This document shows positions 7,524 through 16,109 of a stretch of 64,000 nucleotides of DNA, piece by piece (within the stretch, counting starts at the first letter, position 1; the number at the start of each line of letters is the position of its first letter). The stretch is from NCBI RefSeq assembly GCF_000702625.1, contig NZ_JNIS01000001.1, forward strand, positions 124,001-188,000, written 5' to 3'. The position numbers and the translations under genes were made by a program. Origin of the DNA: Exiguobacterium oxidotolerans JCM 12280 (lineage in GTDB: Bacteria; Bacillota; Bacilli; Exiguobacteriales; Exiguobacteriaceae). Under the pieces are notes generated by a model. That model was not told where the DNA came from. It searched no databases and saw only the letters and a list, made by a program, of their open reading frames with translations.

Positions 7524-8987
7524 GTGCATGAAGGAACTGTCCTACTACTTGCCGGTATTTTGTTACTACTCGCAATCATCACGACCAAGTTCTCCTTTCG
7601 CCTCAACGTCCCGACCTTGATTTTATTCGTGTTCGTCGGCATTCTCGCAGGAACGGATGTCGCAGGATGGATTGCTTTTTCTGACTTTGAACAAGCGCGT
7701 CTATTCGGAACGATCGCCCTCGTCATCATTTTGTTCGATGGCGGTCTCAACACGAAATGGGGCGATTTCAGGCAAGTCCTCCCTGCTGCCCTTTCGCTTG
7801 CGACGGTCGGCGTCGTCATCACGACTGGCTTGATTGCACTCGTCGCCCACTTCATTCTTGATTTCAGCTGGCCGATGGCGTTACTCGTCGGCGCCCTCGT
7901 CGGCTCGACCGATGCAGCGGCTGTCTTTTCCTTACTGAGCGGACGTCCTGTCGATGAGAAGGTCAAACATACACTGGAAGCGGAGTCCGGAACAAACGAT
8001 CCGATGGCTGTCTTTTTGACGATTCTCTTTACAGAACTTGCGCTCGATCCGGAAAGTTTCTCGATTATCAGTGGCGTCCTGTCTTTATTCTACGAAATGG
8101 GAATCGGTTTACTCGTCGGTCTCTGCATCGGCTGGTTCTTGACACAATTGATGAACCGGATTCAGCTTCAAGCATCGGCCCTGTATCCGACACTCTTGAT
8201 CAGCGGCGCCTTACTGTCTTACGGGATCGCGACGAGTATCCATGCGAGTGGCTTCCTCGCCGTCTACGTGACAGGCATTTGGATCAGTAACCACGACATG
8301 ATTTACCGCGACATCTTGATTCGGTTCAGCGGCAGCTTGTCGCATTTGGCAGAAGTCGGGATGTTCATCATGCTCGGACTGCTCGTCTTCCCGCGCCAAC
8401 TGCTCGATCCGCAGATGCTGCTCATTTCAGGCATCATCGTCGTGACGCTGATTCTCGTCGCACGACCGCTCGCAGTTTTCATCTCACTTCTTCCCTTTCA
8501 CTACAATTACCGGGAGCAAAGTGTCATCACGGCTGCCGGACTACGCGGCGCCGTACCAATCATCCTTGCGACCTATCCGCTTTCGAGCGGACTTCCGAAC
8601 TCCTATCTCTTGTTCAACATCGTCTTCTTCACTGTCATGACATCGGCTTTACTGCAGGGAACGGCCTTACCGTGGATCGTCCGTGTCATGAAGCTCGAAG
8701 TGAAACCAACGATCGGGATTGAGCCGTTGATTCAATTCATGACGGTCGCAAATCCGAATGCTGAAATCGTCGAGGTCAGTGTCCCGTCGTTCTGTCGGAT
8801 TGACGGAAAAACATTGCAAGAGATTGAGATGCCGCAGGATTTGCTCGTCGTCGCCGTCATTCGTGACGATGCCATCATTACACCACGCGGTCAGACACGA
8901 TTGATTGGTGGCGATCAACTCCTGATTTTGACGCCGAAACAATCGGAAGAACGGATTCGAAAGCTGATTGCCTCGCTTGGACTTTAA
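7524..8987 (+). CDS. Potassium/proton antiporter, CPA1/NhaP2 type
   Basis: About 487 residues with roughly 12-13 membrane segments, followed by a soluble C-terminal RCK_C/TrkA-C domain (from about residue 400, 'EIVEVSVPSFCRIDGKTLQEIEMPQDLLVV'). The transport core shows the CPA signature 'GSTDAAAVFSLL' and 'ESGTNDPMAVFLT' (ND motif, typical of electroneutral antiporters). The regulatory tail points to K+ (or Na+) export in exchange for protons, controlled by a nucleotide ligand. AGGAGG abuts the first ATG (7518), leaving no spacing, whereas the in-frame GTG at 7524 is 7 bases away and was chosen. Confidence 0.85.
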   Translation: MHEGTVLLLAGILLLLAIITTKFSFRLNVPTLILFVFVGILAGTDVAGWIAFSDFEQARLFGTIALVIILFDGGLNTKWGDFRQVLPAALSLATVGVVITTGLIALVAHFILDFSWPMALLVGALVGSTDAAAVFSLLSGRPVDEKVKHTLEAESGTNDPMAVFLTILFTELALDPESFSIISGVLSLFYEMGIGLLVGLCIGWFLTQLMNRIQLQASALYPTLLISGALLSYGIATSIHASGFLAVYVTGIWISNHDMIYRDILIRFSGSLSHLAEVGMFIMLGLLVFPRQLLDPQMLLISGIIVVTLILVARPLAVFISLLPFHYNYREQSVITAAGLRGAVPIILATYPLSSGLPNSYLLFNIVFFTVMTSALLQGTALPWIVRVMKLEVKPTIGIEPLIQFMTVANPNAEIVEVSVPSFCRIDGKTLQEIEMPQDLLVVAVIRDDAIITPRGQTRLIGGDQLLILTPKQSEERIRKLIASLGL

Positions 8988-8996
8988 GGTTGAAAA

Positions 8997-9035
8997 TGCC
9001 CGATGATCCCGTGAAAAAAACGGAATCATCGGGCA
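8997..9035. terminator. Hairpin between convergent genes
   Basis: TGCCCGATGATCCCGT pairs with ACGGAATCATCGGGCA around a 7-base loop. The T run is short (ATTTTC, on the minus strand), so it is best as terminator of the minus-strand phosphotransferase gene, but it lies 10 bases after the antiporter stop and may serve both. Confidence 0.65.
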
Positions 9036-9087
9036 TGTGATGGATGTCGGACGGAAATGTCCGGTAGTTTGGTCAGACGTATGAGTC

Positions 9088-10083
9088 CTATCCCAGATGA
9101 ACGTTGTTCCGACGTTTAAGCCAGCCTTTCAGCGTCTCCATCCGGTCCGTGTGGCGTTTTAAATCGAGGATCGTCTGTTTCATCTGTTCTGTACCGATTC
9201 GTCGCTCCGTTTCATCCGCACTGAATGTCCGGTTGATATTATAAGCGAGCCAATCGAGTTTGCTCGAATAGCTACAGGCGATTACAGCCGACCATTTTGC
9301 ATCCCCGAGATTATTTTTCGTTGTGTAGCCGCTGAAAAATGCTTGAAACTTCTGCTTGTTCAGATGCCCCGTCTCATCCTCTGACCAGTAAAGCGCCGTC
9401 TCAAGGACATCAAGGACAGGATGAATCGGACCCGCCGATTCCCAGTCAATGACGACCAGATCGTTTTTCGTCCATAAGACATTTTTAGGATCCAAGTCGC
9501 GGTGACTCATGACGCAAGCCTTGGACAGGAGTGCTTCTGCTCGCACGGCTCGCTCATTCCACACTTTTAACGCCGCGATGATTTCGCTTAGGGCAGCACT
9601 CCACTCGGCGTCGATTGCTTGGCCTCTTTTGAGATGAGCTGTCCAGTCGTGGCTAATCGTTCCAACTACCGCAGGGACTATGCCAGCATCAAGTTGGTGT
9701 AAGCCTGCCAGATAGGTTCCGATGGTATGACAGTGGGATGGCTGGATCTCCTTCAAGGAAAGCAGGTTGCCGTCGACCCAGTCAAAAAGAAGAAAGTACT
9801 CGTCAGCTATCTGTTGCACTGCTTCCCCCCGAATCCGTTTTGCCGGAAGAGCGGAAAGTCGCCGACCTGCAAGCAATGCGAAGTCTTCTGCGTTTTTGAA
9901 GTTCGCAAACGCGTCAGGTCGTCTCATAATCTGCGGATTCAAGCATTTTACCGCATAATGTCCTTTAGTCGTCCTCAGTCCATACATGTCATGGATGAAA
10001 CCGCCAGAAAGGGGGCGTGGGTCTTCTGTCCGTTCGCCTAAATCAAACAATACACAAATCTGATCAAATCGGTATGACTCCAT
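9088..10083 (-). CDS. Aminoglycoside phosphotransferase-family (APH) kinase
   Basis: A 331-residue member of the APH/choline kinase superfamily. The catalytic loop is 'SHRDLDPKNVLW' (Asp base and Asn magnesium ligand) and the DFG-equivalent is 'VIDWESAG'; the N-lobe has 'GGFIHDMYGLRT' and the ATP-site Lys in 'HYAVKCLN'. Such chromosomal copies usually phosphorylate small hydroxylated molecules and are not necessarily resistance enzymes. Monocistronic with AGGAG 6 bases before ATG. A second member of the superfamily lies at 22563. Confidence 0.8.
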   Translation of the reverse strand: MESYRFDQICVLFDLGERTEDPRPLSGGFIHDMYGLRTTKGHYAVKCLNPQIMRRPDAFANFKNAEDFALLAGRRLSALPAKRIRGEAVQQIADEYFLLFDWVDGNLLSLKEIQPSHCHTIGTYLAGLHQLDAGIVPAVVGTISHDWTAHLKRGQAIDAEWSAALSEIIAALKVWNERAVRAEALLSKACVMSHRDLDPKNVLWTKNDLVVIDWESAGPIHPVLDVLETALYWSEDETGHLNKQKFQAFFSGYTTKNNLGDAKWSAVIACSYSSKLDWLAYNINRTFSADETERRIGTEQMKQTILDLKRHTDRMETLKGWLKRRNNVHLG

Positions 10084-10168
10084 TTGTTTCTCCTATTATC
10101 TTCGTGATTTTTTGCGAAATTGTTCGCCTTGACAGGCGTCAGAATCGATTGAACCGTTAACTTATGTG

Positions 10169-10211
10169 GAAAAACCCCCGACGTTTTTTCGCAGGGCGAA
10201 GACATCGGGGG
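10169..10211 (-). terminator. Terminator of the 397-residue hypothetical gene
   Basis: On the minus strand CCCCCGATGT pairs with ACGTCGGGGG around a 17-base loop and is followed by TTTTT. It lies about 140 bases after the stop at 10353, with no gene between. Confidence 0.8.
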
Positions 10212-10301
10212 GCGGGCGATCCTCATTCAATAGAATTTATTTTTTTCTACCAGCGTTTTTTCCTGCTGACGAATGCACCGGACATCGAAGTGGTCCGTCA
10301 A

Positions 10302-10331
10302 CTGTCTGATGCGTGAAGTCGTATCAGACAG
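10302..10331. other. Small hairpin in the 3' untranslated stretch
   Basis: CTGTCTGAT and ATCAGACAG form a 9-bp stem with a 12-base loop, between the 10353 stop codon and the terminator at 10169. There is no T run, so it may be a 3'-end stability element. Confidence 0.4.
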
Positions 10332-10352
10332 ATTCGCGAGTGTAGCTGACGT

Positions 10353-11546
10353 TCATCGTTGTTCCTCTTCTCGACTAATCTCAATCGTTCCCGGTGGGCG
10401 GTGCGGTAATGTAATGGATAGTCCTGCGAACTGGAAGTGGTCACGTCCGTTTTGTGCACGTTCAATCCAATTGACTGCTTCTTGGCGCGCTAAGCCATGC
10501 CGAATCCGGTTCTCCGCCTGTGTCCGTGATATCCCCTTACAGACGACCTCTGTCAAGTAGGTCCGTTCATCGGACTCAAACTGTTGCCAAATCCCGAGGA
10601 TGAGTTGTCCGACAGCACTGACGGGTGTCCCGTCCGGTTCACCGGCGCTGACGGCCTCGTCAAGCGCATGAATCGCTTCGGTACACGTGTCGCCGAGTGC
10701 TAAAATCCGTTGGGATGCTTTTTGCATGATCCGGAACCGTTTTTGTCCGTCTTCCAGCCATAACCGCTGTGCAAAAGGGTCGACGGGAATGCCATGAAAG
10801 AATGTGACCGTTCCGCGCCAAGCGAAGCCGAACGACGGATCGTAGTCACGAATCGTCTCCATCGCTTGTGTGTGGAATCGTTTGATTTCTGACCGTTCCT
10901 CACGCAATTGGTCGCGCAATCCTGCCGTATCATCAATCGCAACCGCAAGCGGCGTCATCGTGAACAGTTCATTATCGGCAATCCGGTGCGGCATCAGGAC
11001 TGCTCCATCGAACCGGTAATCGTTCGCCGGGCGTCCCGTCCGCCCGACGAACATGTGCCATTTGCCTTCCGCTGCGGCGAATGCGTAAGCTTGGTGTGCG
11101 AACGGTGGTGCCACGAACAGTCCAGGAAATTCCTCGAACGTTTCAATCCGGATCGTTTCTCCGTCATACCACTCCCGTTCGATTGCCGCGAGCAACTGCC
11201 CTGTCGGAGATTGACGGTCCGTCAAATAACGACCGGTATTGCTATAGAAGCCGAGTAAAAACTCACGTTCTTCTTCTTCGAATGTCACCATCGTCAGTTG
11301 GAACAACGATTCGATTTGTGCTTCGGCGAACGCATCCTCGACCGTATCCGGATGGTGCGATTCAATCGCAATCATTTTCCAGCCCATCCGTTCATATAAG
11401 TTGATCGTCACGGGGAAGAACAAAAAGGCTCCGTGGGTCGCCTCGAGTTTAATGATGTCTTGCATGGCAAGGCGTTCAATCCGTAAGTTGAAGCCCATTC
11501 GTTCGAAGTGATCCTGTAAGCGTCTTTTCCAGTGCGTAAATTCCAT
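10353..11546 (-). CDS. Conserved-looking hypothetical protein
   Basis: A 397-residue soluble protein that I do not recognise. There is no signal peptide or membrane segment, and composition is mixed alpha/beta with many charged residues. The first ~110 residues ('HFERMGFNLRIERLAMQDIIKLEATHG') look like a small alpha/beta domain, the middle mentions 'PNDYRFDGAVLMPHRIADNELFTMTPLAV', and the last 130 residues are helical. It lies 27 bases downstream of the DUF1129 gene on the same strand, so the two are probably cotranscribed. AGGAG precedes the ATG by 10 bases. Confidence 0.6.
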   Translation of the reverse strand: MEFTHWKRRLQDHFERMGFNLRIERLAMQDIIKLEATHGAFLFFPVTINLYERMGWKMIAIESHHPDTVEDAFAEAQIESLFQLTMVTFEEEEREFLLGFYSNTGRYLTDRQSPTGQLLAAIEREWYDGETIRIETFEEFPGLFVAPPFAHQAYAFAAAEGKWHMFVGRTGRPANDYRFDGAVLMPHRIADNELFTMTPLAVAIDDTAGLRDQLREERSEIKRFHTQAMETIRDYDPSFGFAWRGTVTFFHGIPVDPFAQRLWLEDGQKRFRIMQKASQRILALGDTCTEAIHALDEAVSAGEPDGTPVSAVGQLILGIWQQFESDERTYLTEVVCKGISRTQAENRIRHGLARQEAVNWIERAQNGRDHFQFAGLSITLPHRPPGTIEISREEEQR

Positions 11547-11573
11547 GATCCGTCCACTCCTCTCTCGATTCGT

Positions 11574-12167
11574 TTAGGCGCGTTTTCGTAAGGGGTTCTT
11601 CGACCAGTAGAGGTACAACGCAATCAGACCACCGACTCCGATGATGTAGGAAGGTGTCCCGCTGACTTGGAAGATGACATCCGGATTCGGGACGAACGTA
11701 ATCAAAACTGCTTTATACGTTGCAAATAAAACGAAACTGATGATGAACTGCCCCCAGACACGTCCTTTGACGTCACGTATTTTTGGTGACGTGATTAAGA
11801 TCGACATCGCGTCAATCAAGAACAAGGCGATGATTGAGAACAACAGATAATCGGCGAGTGCGAACTGGAAGACACCATCGACGCCCTCGATGAAGATATA
11901 CATCAAAATACTTGAGACATAGTTTCGTGTCCAGCGTTTTTGTGTCTCCGCACGACGTTGTTCCGGAATCGCGGCGATCATCGTGTCGAGTCGCGCTTCC
12001 GGTGTTTGCCCGTGGACTTCTTCGAACGGCCGTTGTTGCCGCTGCGCTTCATACAAGTCAGCCTGCAGTTGACGTTCGATGTCCGTTCGCTCCGGTTCTT
12101 CCGCGTTAACGTTCAAACGAGGTAACAATGATTCAAAAATGCGTGTGTTAGCTTTCGTTAATTTCAA
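11574..12167 (-). CDS. DUF1129-like membrane protein
   Basis: A 197-residue protein with a charged helical N-terminal half (residues 1-85) and four hydrophobic segments in the C-terminal half ('YVSSILMYIFIEGV', 'LLFSIIALFLIDAMSILI', 'WGQFIISFVLFATYKAVLI', 'YIIGVGGLIALYLYW'). Layout and size fit the DUF1129 family of Firmicutes; function unknown. The start codon is TTG, supported by GAGGG 7-8 bases upstream. First gene of a two-gene unit with the hypothetical protein at 10353. Confidence 0.6.
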   Translation of the reverse strand: MKLTKANTRIFESLLPRLNVNAEEPERTDIERQLQADLYEAQRQQRPFEEVHGQTPEARLDTMIAAIPEQRRAETQKRWTRNYVSSILMYIFIEGVDGVFQFALADYLLFSIIALFLIDAMSILITSPKIRDVKGRVWGQFIISFVLFATYKAVLITFVPNPDVIFQVSGTPSYIIGVGGLIALYLYWSKNPLRKRA

Positions 12168-12333
12168 GCGACATCCCTCTTTTCCATGTTTAAGTATAAC
12201 GGTTTATCGGGAAAAATACTTAAGTGAAGATGACGATTACTTGACGAATCCCACTTAAATGTTCAGAATAATCAAAAAGTGTAACTTTTCTTTTTTCAAT
12301 TTCGTAGGATAACAAAAGAAGGAGTGAGCAACG

Positions 12334-12477
12334 ATGCGCCAAACACTAACGAATGCCGCACTCATCACGCTATTGACCAGTGCCGGGATCGCGTTTCCTT
12401 TGACGAGCGAAGCAGATGAACTGGATCCACCTGTCGAAACGGAACAAATCGAACCACTTGATGAACAAACCCCCTAA
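12334..12477 (+). CDS. Small secreted or anchored peptide, 47 residues
   Basis: A short gene with a clear ribosome binding site (AAGGAG, 10 bases before ATG) and its own terminator. The peptide has a hydrophobic N-terminal segment (residues 5-23, 'LTNAALITLLTSAGIAFPL') and a very acidic, proline-rich tail (about 9 acidic residues in 23). That looks like a signal peptide or single membrane anchor followed by a short exported acidic tail. Not recognised; function unknown. Confidence 0.6.
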   Translation: MRQTLTNAALITLLTSAGIAFPLTSEADELDPPVETEQIEPLDEQTP

Positions 12478-12526
12478 GCGGTGTTGACTCAAACGGGAGC
12501 ACGTCTCTCGATTAACAAAAAACAAG

Positions 12527-12574
12527 GAAGACGGTTCTCCGGTGTTCGCCCCGGAAATCCATCTCCCTTTTTTT
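12527..12574 (+). terminator. Terminator of the 47-residue peptide gene
   Basis: An imperfect GC-rich hairpin (TCCGG / CCGGA core, extended by GGAAGA / CATCTCC with bulges) is followed by CCC and seven T. The T run overlaps the stop of the convergent small gene. Confidence 0.65.
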
Positions 12575-12728
12575 AATGCGGTCTTGCGAGGTATGCAGCA
12601 AAGATGACCAGGAGAATCCCCGGGACGAGTAACAACATGTAGGAACGCTTCCGTTTCCTGCGCGAAATGCTGAAAATCGTCAAGTAGATTCCTAGTATGA
12701 ATGACAGCAACATGATGTAAAAGCCCAT
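12573..12728 (-). CDS. Small two-helix membrane protein, 51 residues
   Basis: A short minus-strand gene with AAAGGA about 10 bases before its ATG. The product has two hydrophobic segments ('FYIMLLSFILGIYLTIFSI' and 'YMLLLVPGILLVIFAAYLA') separated by a strongly basic loop (SRRKRKRS), which by the positive-inside rule faces the cytoplasm. No family recognised. It follows the PP2C-like gene after a 35-base gap on the same strand, so cotranscription is possible. Confidence 0.6.
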   Translation of the reverse strand: MGFYIMLLSFILGIYLTIFSISRRKRKRSYMLLLVPGILLVIFAAYLARPH

Positions 12729-12763
12729 TTGTATTCATTCCTTTCGAACGTAATTGTTCATGC

Positions 12764-13549
12764 CTAAGCATTACTCGGTTGTGTCACGTCACCTGTAACA
12801 TCGATCGACCACGTCAACATCGTCGTACTGTCCCGGACAGCATGGTGCTTGATCGTCGTCAACAAGGTCAAAACGGCATCCTGCGCCTCCGTATCGCGAA
12901 ACGCGCGACCGATGTCCGTCGCATCGCTGAACGGTTCACCGGGACATTCGACGAGTCCGTCCGTCGTCAAAAAGAGCCGGTTGTTTCCCTGACGCAGTTC
13001 ACGGATGCCGCGGGTATAACACGGGACAGGTAACGCAAACGTATTGACTTGTCCAATCCATTCAAAGAATTGCCGTTGATTGAGACTGTGTTGACCTAGC
13101 CCGGCAAGCTCCGGATGGAACAGATGCGCGATGCAATCCCCAACCGATAACCAAAAAACATAGTTTCCTTTACGGACGACGACTAAACAAGCTGTCTCCC
13201 CCCGACACGTCTCGCATCGTGCGCGAAATGTGTCTTCCGTCAACAGTTCGAGGATAATCTGTTCGAACGTCGGAAGGACCGACTCGGTTGCTTGTTCGAG
13301 TTGCTGATGCAACCGCTCTTGATACGTCAAAAATTGCTCCGCCACGAGTTCGGCACTTTCTGCCGAATTATGGGCATCGAGTAAGACGGTCAACTCCCAG
13401 TCCGTCCCCGTCATGACGAGACAACCATCTTCGTTTTTTGTTTGACCCGCCGTCGAGCAGCCACCGAACCGTCCGAGAACGACCGGACCCACCTGTCGTA
13501 TGTCGATTTGATCGACATACGCTTCTTCACTTCCGACCCAGCTAAACAT
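12764..13549 (-). CDS. PP2C-family protein phosphatase-like protein
   Basis: A 261-residue PP2C/PPM-like domain. Order of motifs: 'STAGQTKNEDGCLV' (metal-binding, the usual GxxRxxNED region), 'VLLDAHNS' (usual DGhGG, here DAHNS), 'ETACLVVV' (GtTa strand), 'VFWLSVGDCIAHLF' (vGDSR-like, Ser-Arg replaced by Cys-Ile) and 'RLFLTTDGLVE' (LaSDGl-like). The first and last metal-binding Asp residues are kept, while the second motif lacks the glycines, so activity is likely but not certain. The target is unknown. GGGGGAG precedes ATG by 6 bases. Confidence 0.75.
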   Translation of the reverse strand: MFSWVGSEEAYVDQIDIRQVGPVVLGRFGGCSTAGQTKNEDGCLVMTGTDWELTVLLDAHNSAESAELVAEQFLTYQERLHQQLEQATESVLPTFEQIILELLTEDTFRARCETCRGETACLVVVRKGNYVFWLSVGDCIAHLFHPELAGLGQHSLNQRQFFEWIGQVNTFALPVPCYTRGIRELRQGNNRLFLTTDGLVECPGEPFSDATDIGRAFRDTEAQDAVLTLLTTIKHHAVRDSTTMLTWSIDVTGDVTQPSNA

Positions 13550-13631
13550 GCCTGACTCCCCCTATTCTGTCTGTTCTATCGAGAATACCACACCTACTGT
13601 CATTTGGAACATTTTCCCTTTCGTTAATTTA

Positions 13632-13676
13632 CAAAAAAGTCCCTCACTTCGACTACGACTGTAGTGACGTGAGGGA
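13632..13676 (-). terminator. Terminator of the alpha/beta hydrolase-like gene
   Basis: On the minus strand TCCCTCAC pairs with GTGAGGGA around a long loop and is followed by CTTTTTTG. It starts about 7 bases after the stop at 13683. Confidence 0.8.
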
Positions 13677-13682
13677 TGTGGG

Positions 13683-14624
13683 TTAATTCGTTGTCATGAA
13701 TGGCTGGATGAATAATTTTAAGCGTTTTTGATAGTTGACTTGATCTTCGAGATACGTTTGACCATGACCCGCTCCTCGGACCGGATACAACTGCTTCAAT
13801 CCAGGTTTTGCTTGATACAGTTCATAAACCATCCGCGATGGCATGAGTTGATCGTCCGTCCCATGGATGAACAGCGTCGGAATCATGATTTTGCTCGTTT
13901 GTCGTGTCACCGACACGTCACCGTAAAAGAAATCCTGTTCGAATTTATTGAACGTGCTCGCCATCGCGAGTGACGGGCCTGCGGGATAACTGATCTGTTG
14001 ATCCGCTAAATGATTGAGCCAGTCATCAAATCGGGCGTAGGCACCTTCAGAGATGACGACTTTGACTTGTGTCGGTAACATTTCTTCTCCAGCTGCGAGT
14101 AATGCGGTCGATCCGCCGACACCAAGCCCGTGATAGGCGATGTGACTCTCGTCCCCTGTTTCCTCGAGAAGTCGTTTCGTCCATTCAATCAAATCAAGCC
14201 GATCGAGCCAGCCGTAATTCTTTTTCCCACCGTTCTCAGGCTGCCCCCGTCGTTCGACGACTAAGACATTGTAGCCGAATTGTTCATGATACAGCTGCAC
14301 GAGTGGTGCAACTCCGTCCGGCGTCGCTTGTTCCTCGTCCGGGACGAGAATGACCGATTTGTTTGTTGACTCTGTTGCAGGTAGATAGTCTGCGTGATGA
14401 ACGAGTCCATCCGTCTCGAACGTCTTCTGTTCGAACGGTTGGGCAGCAGACCATTCAGTTGCCTCGGTCAGGGCGTCACTTGATTCATCAGCCGGTTTAC
14501 CCGCAAGAATCGGTGACGCTTCCGACTCGCCGACTAATGTTTTTTGAATGCGGTATCCATCAAAACTGATTAATCCGATGAATACGAGTAGTATCGCGAG
14601 TACGATTGCTAGTCCTTTTCGCAC
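13683..14624 (-). CDS. Alpha/beta hydrolase homologue lacking the nucleophile serine
   Basis: A 313-residue protein with an N-terminal membrane anchor or signal (residues 5-21) and an alpha/beta hydrolase domain of the YqkD-like type. The nucleophile elbow, normally GxSxG, reads 'YHGLGVGGSTALL': the serine position (residue 168) is glycine. The acid and His remain ('HGTDDQLMPSRM', 'GAGHGQTY'). Family members with the serine are esterases or peptidases; this copy may be catalytically dead, or may use the next Ser (172) in an altered site, which is less likely. It starts with GTG, 8 bases after AGGAG. Own terminator; it lies downstream of ydbT on the same strand. Confidence 0.75.
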   Translation of the reverse strand: MRKGLAIVLAILLVFIGLISFDGYRIQKTLVGESEASPILAGKPADESSDALTEATEWSAAQPFEQKTFETDGLVHHADYLPATESTNKSVILVPDEEQATPDGVAPLVQLYHEQFGYNVLVVERRGQPENGGKKNYGWLDRLDLIEWTKRLLEETGDESHIAYHGLGVGGSTALLAAGEEMLPTQVKVVISEGAYARFDDWLNHLADQQISYPAGPSLAMASTFNKFEQDFFYGDVSVTRQTSKIMIPTLFIHGTDDQLMPSRMVYELYQAKPGLKQLYPVRGAGHGQTYLEDQVNYQKRLKLFIQPFMTTN

Positions 14625-14657
14625 AACATGAACTCCTCTCTTTTCCTATATAACGCG

Positions 14658-16109
14658 TTATTCGTTATCATACCGTATGTCCCCTGCTTCTGCACGGTCT
14701 GTTTTCAGAAAAGAGCGTTGGTACCAGGTCCGGACATCCTCAAATTGCTTGTGTGTGAAATAACCCGCGTTCAAATGTCCTTTACCACGCAGATTGATTT
14801 CGAACTTCAGCAAGTCCTTTTGTTCGAGAAAACGGGAGACGTGCCCCGACAAAGCCTCGATTTTTAAACGCGGTGCATAAATCGTTTCCCGGTTGACGAG
14901 TTGACGACGTAAGACGAACAACTCTTGTTCGAACCCGTAACACGTATTGCGGTACCCCGTTCGGGCAATAACGTAATAGAGTGGTAAAACCAGGTACAAC
15001 AGCATGCCGATCCATTTAAGCGGGCTCGTCAAAAAATAGACCAGGCTGGCATTGATTGCTGAAAACAAGACGATATACCGGACGAGCCGCCAACGGATGA
15101 CATAGAAGAACCCGCGGTCGGTCGCATGCTGCATCGGTTTTACACGTTTGAAGCGCGGGAGAAACCGGTCGAGGAAGGCGTCGATTTCCGATTCCCGGAT
15201 GAAGGGGTGAAGCAACATCTGCTCTTCCTTCCCGTTCGCCGATATGACGTTGAGCGACAAGTGTGCACGCTTGAACCGTCGTTTAATCCAGTTTTCCTCG
15301 ATGAATAAGGATTGGACCTTATCCTGGTGAAAGATGACTTCCGTCCGGTTCAGTAATCCGTAACGGATGGTCAGCCGTTTATCTTTGAGAGTCGCTTCGA
15401 ACGAACCGTAACGAACGACGTAGACGACTATCGATCCGATGTAGGCGAAGAGTAAGACAAGCAATCCGATTCCAATCAGGAGGACGAGTGATAAATGCGC
15501 CAATTCATTAAAGACACGATCGATATACTTTTCGATATATTGATCAATCAGTTGATACCCTGCAAAGAAACCGACTAGCGCCAGTCCGAGACGACCGGAC
15601 AAGGCGCCGGCAAAAAACAGGTCGGACAAGCTGACACGAAACGAGTCCGTCGCCTCTATTTGTTCTATCTGTTCGTCCTCTTCTTTAATCGTCGACTTCA
15701 AGGAAGTAGCGAACGCGAGCCGGACACCTTTTAATTCGACTTCCGGTTCACCGCCTTCAGAAGACGTTTCGACGGACAGCGTCGCTAAACCGAGCAGACG
15801 CTCGAGCAGGTTTTGGTTGATGCCGACGGATTCAATCCGCCGCCGTTGTGTCGTCCGTTCACTTTTACGGAAGACCCCTTTGTTGACACGAATCGCTTGG
15901 TCATCAATCGTAAACGTATAAAAATACCAAGAAGTGATTCCAGAAATGAGAAGAACGAGACAAAAAACACTAAAGCCGATGATTGTATACCAACCGAATC
16001 CATCGTTCTTTAAATCATTGAACAATAAAAAAGCGAGCGGGATGACCGTCGACCGGAGATGCGTCAGCGTCGACATCAAGATGAATAACGGGTGGACGCG
16101 ACGTGTCAT
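14658..16109 (-). CDS. ydbT: PH-domain membrane protein, YdbT-like
   Basis: A 483-residue membrane protein with three bacterial PH-like (DUF304/bPH2) domains separated by pairs of membrane segments. The repeated motif can be seen as 'RVNKGVFRKSERTTQRRRIESVGINQNLLERLLGLATL' (cut here for length: around residues 78-115), 'TIRYGLLNRTEVIFHQDKVQ' (near 250) and 'VLRRQLVNRETIYAPRLKIE' (near 410). In B. subtilis the YdbS/YdbT pair is a small operon reported to affect sensitivity to amylolysin. ATG overlaps the stop of ydbS by 4 bases (ATGA), so translation is coupled. Confidence 0.85.
   Translation of the reverse strand: MTRRVHPLFILMSTLTHLRSTVIPLAFLLFNDLKNDGFGWYTIIGFSVFCLVLLISGITSWYFYTFTIDDQAIRVNKGVFRKSERTTQRRRIESVGINQNLLERLLGLATLSVETSSEGGEPEVELKGVRLAFATSLKSTIKEEDEQIEQIEATDSFRVSLSDLFFAGALSGRLGLALVGFFAGYQLIDQYIEKYIDRVFNELAHLSLVLLIGIGLLVLLFAYIGSIVVYVVRYGSFEATLKDKRLTIRYGLLNRTEVIFHQDKVQSLFIEENWIKRRFKRAHLSLNVISANGKEEQMLLHPFIRESEIDAFLDRFLPRFKRVKPMQHATDRGFFYVIRWRLVRYIVLFSAINASLVYFLTSPLKWIGMLLYLVLPLYYVIARTGYRNTCYGFEQELFVLRRQLVNRETIYAPRLKIEALSGHVSRFLEQKDLLKFEINLRGKGHLNAGYFTHKQFEDVRTWYQRSFLKTDRAEAGDIRYDNE

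Noticed and set aside
12370-12771. 133-codon minus-strand frame opposite the 47-residue gene
   Set aside because: It has no ribosome binding site, no recognisable motif, and covers two short genes that do have good sites.
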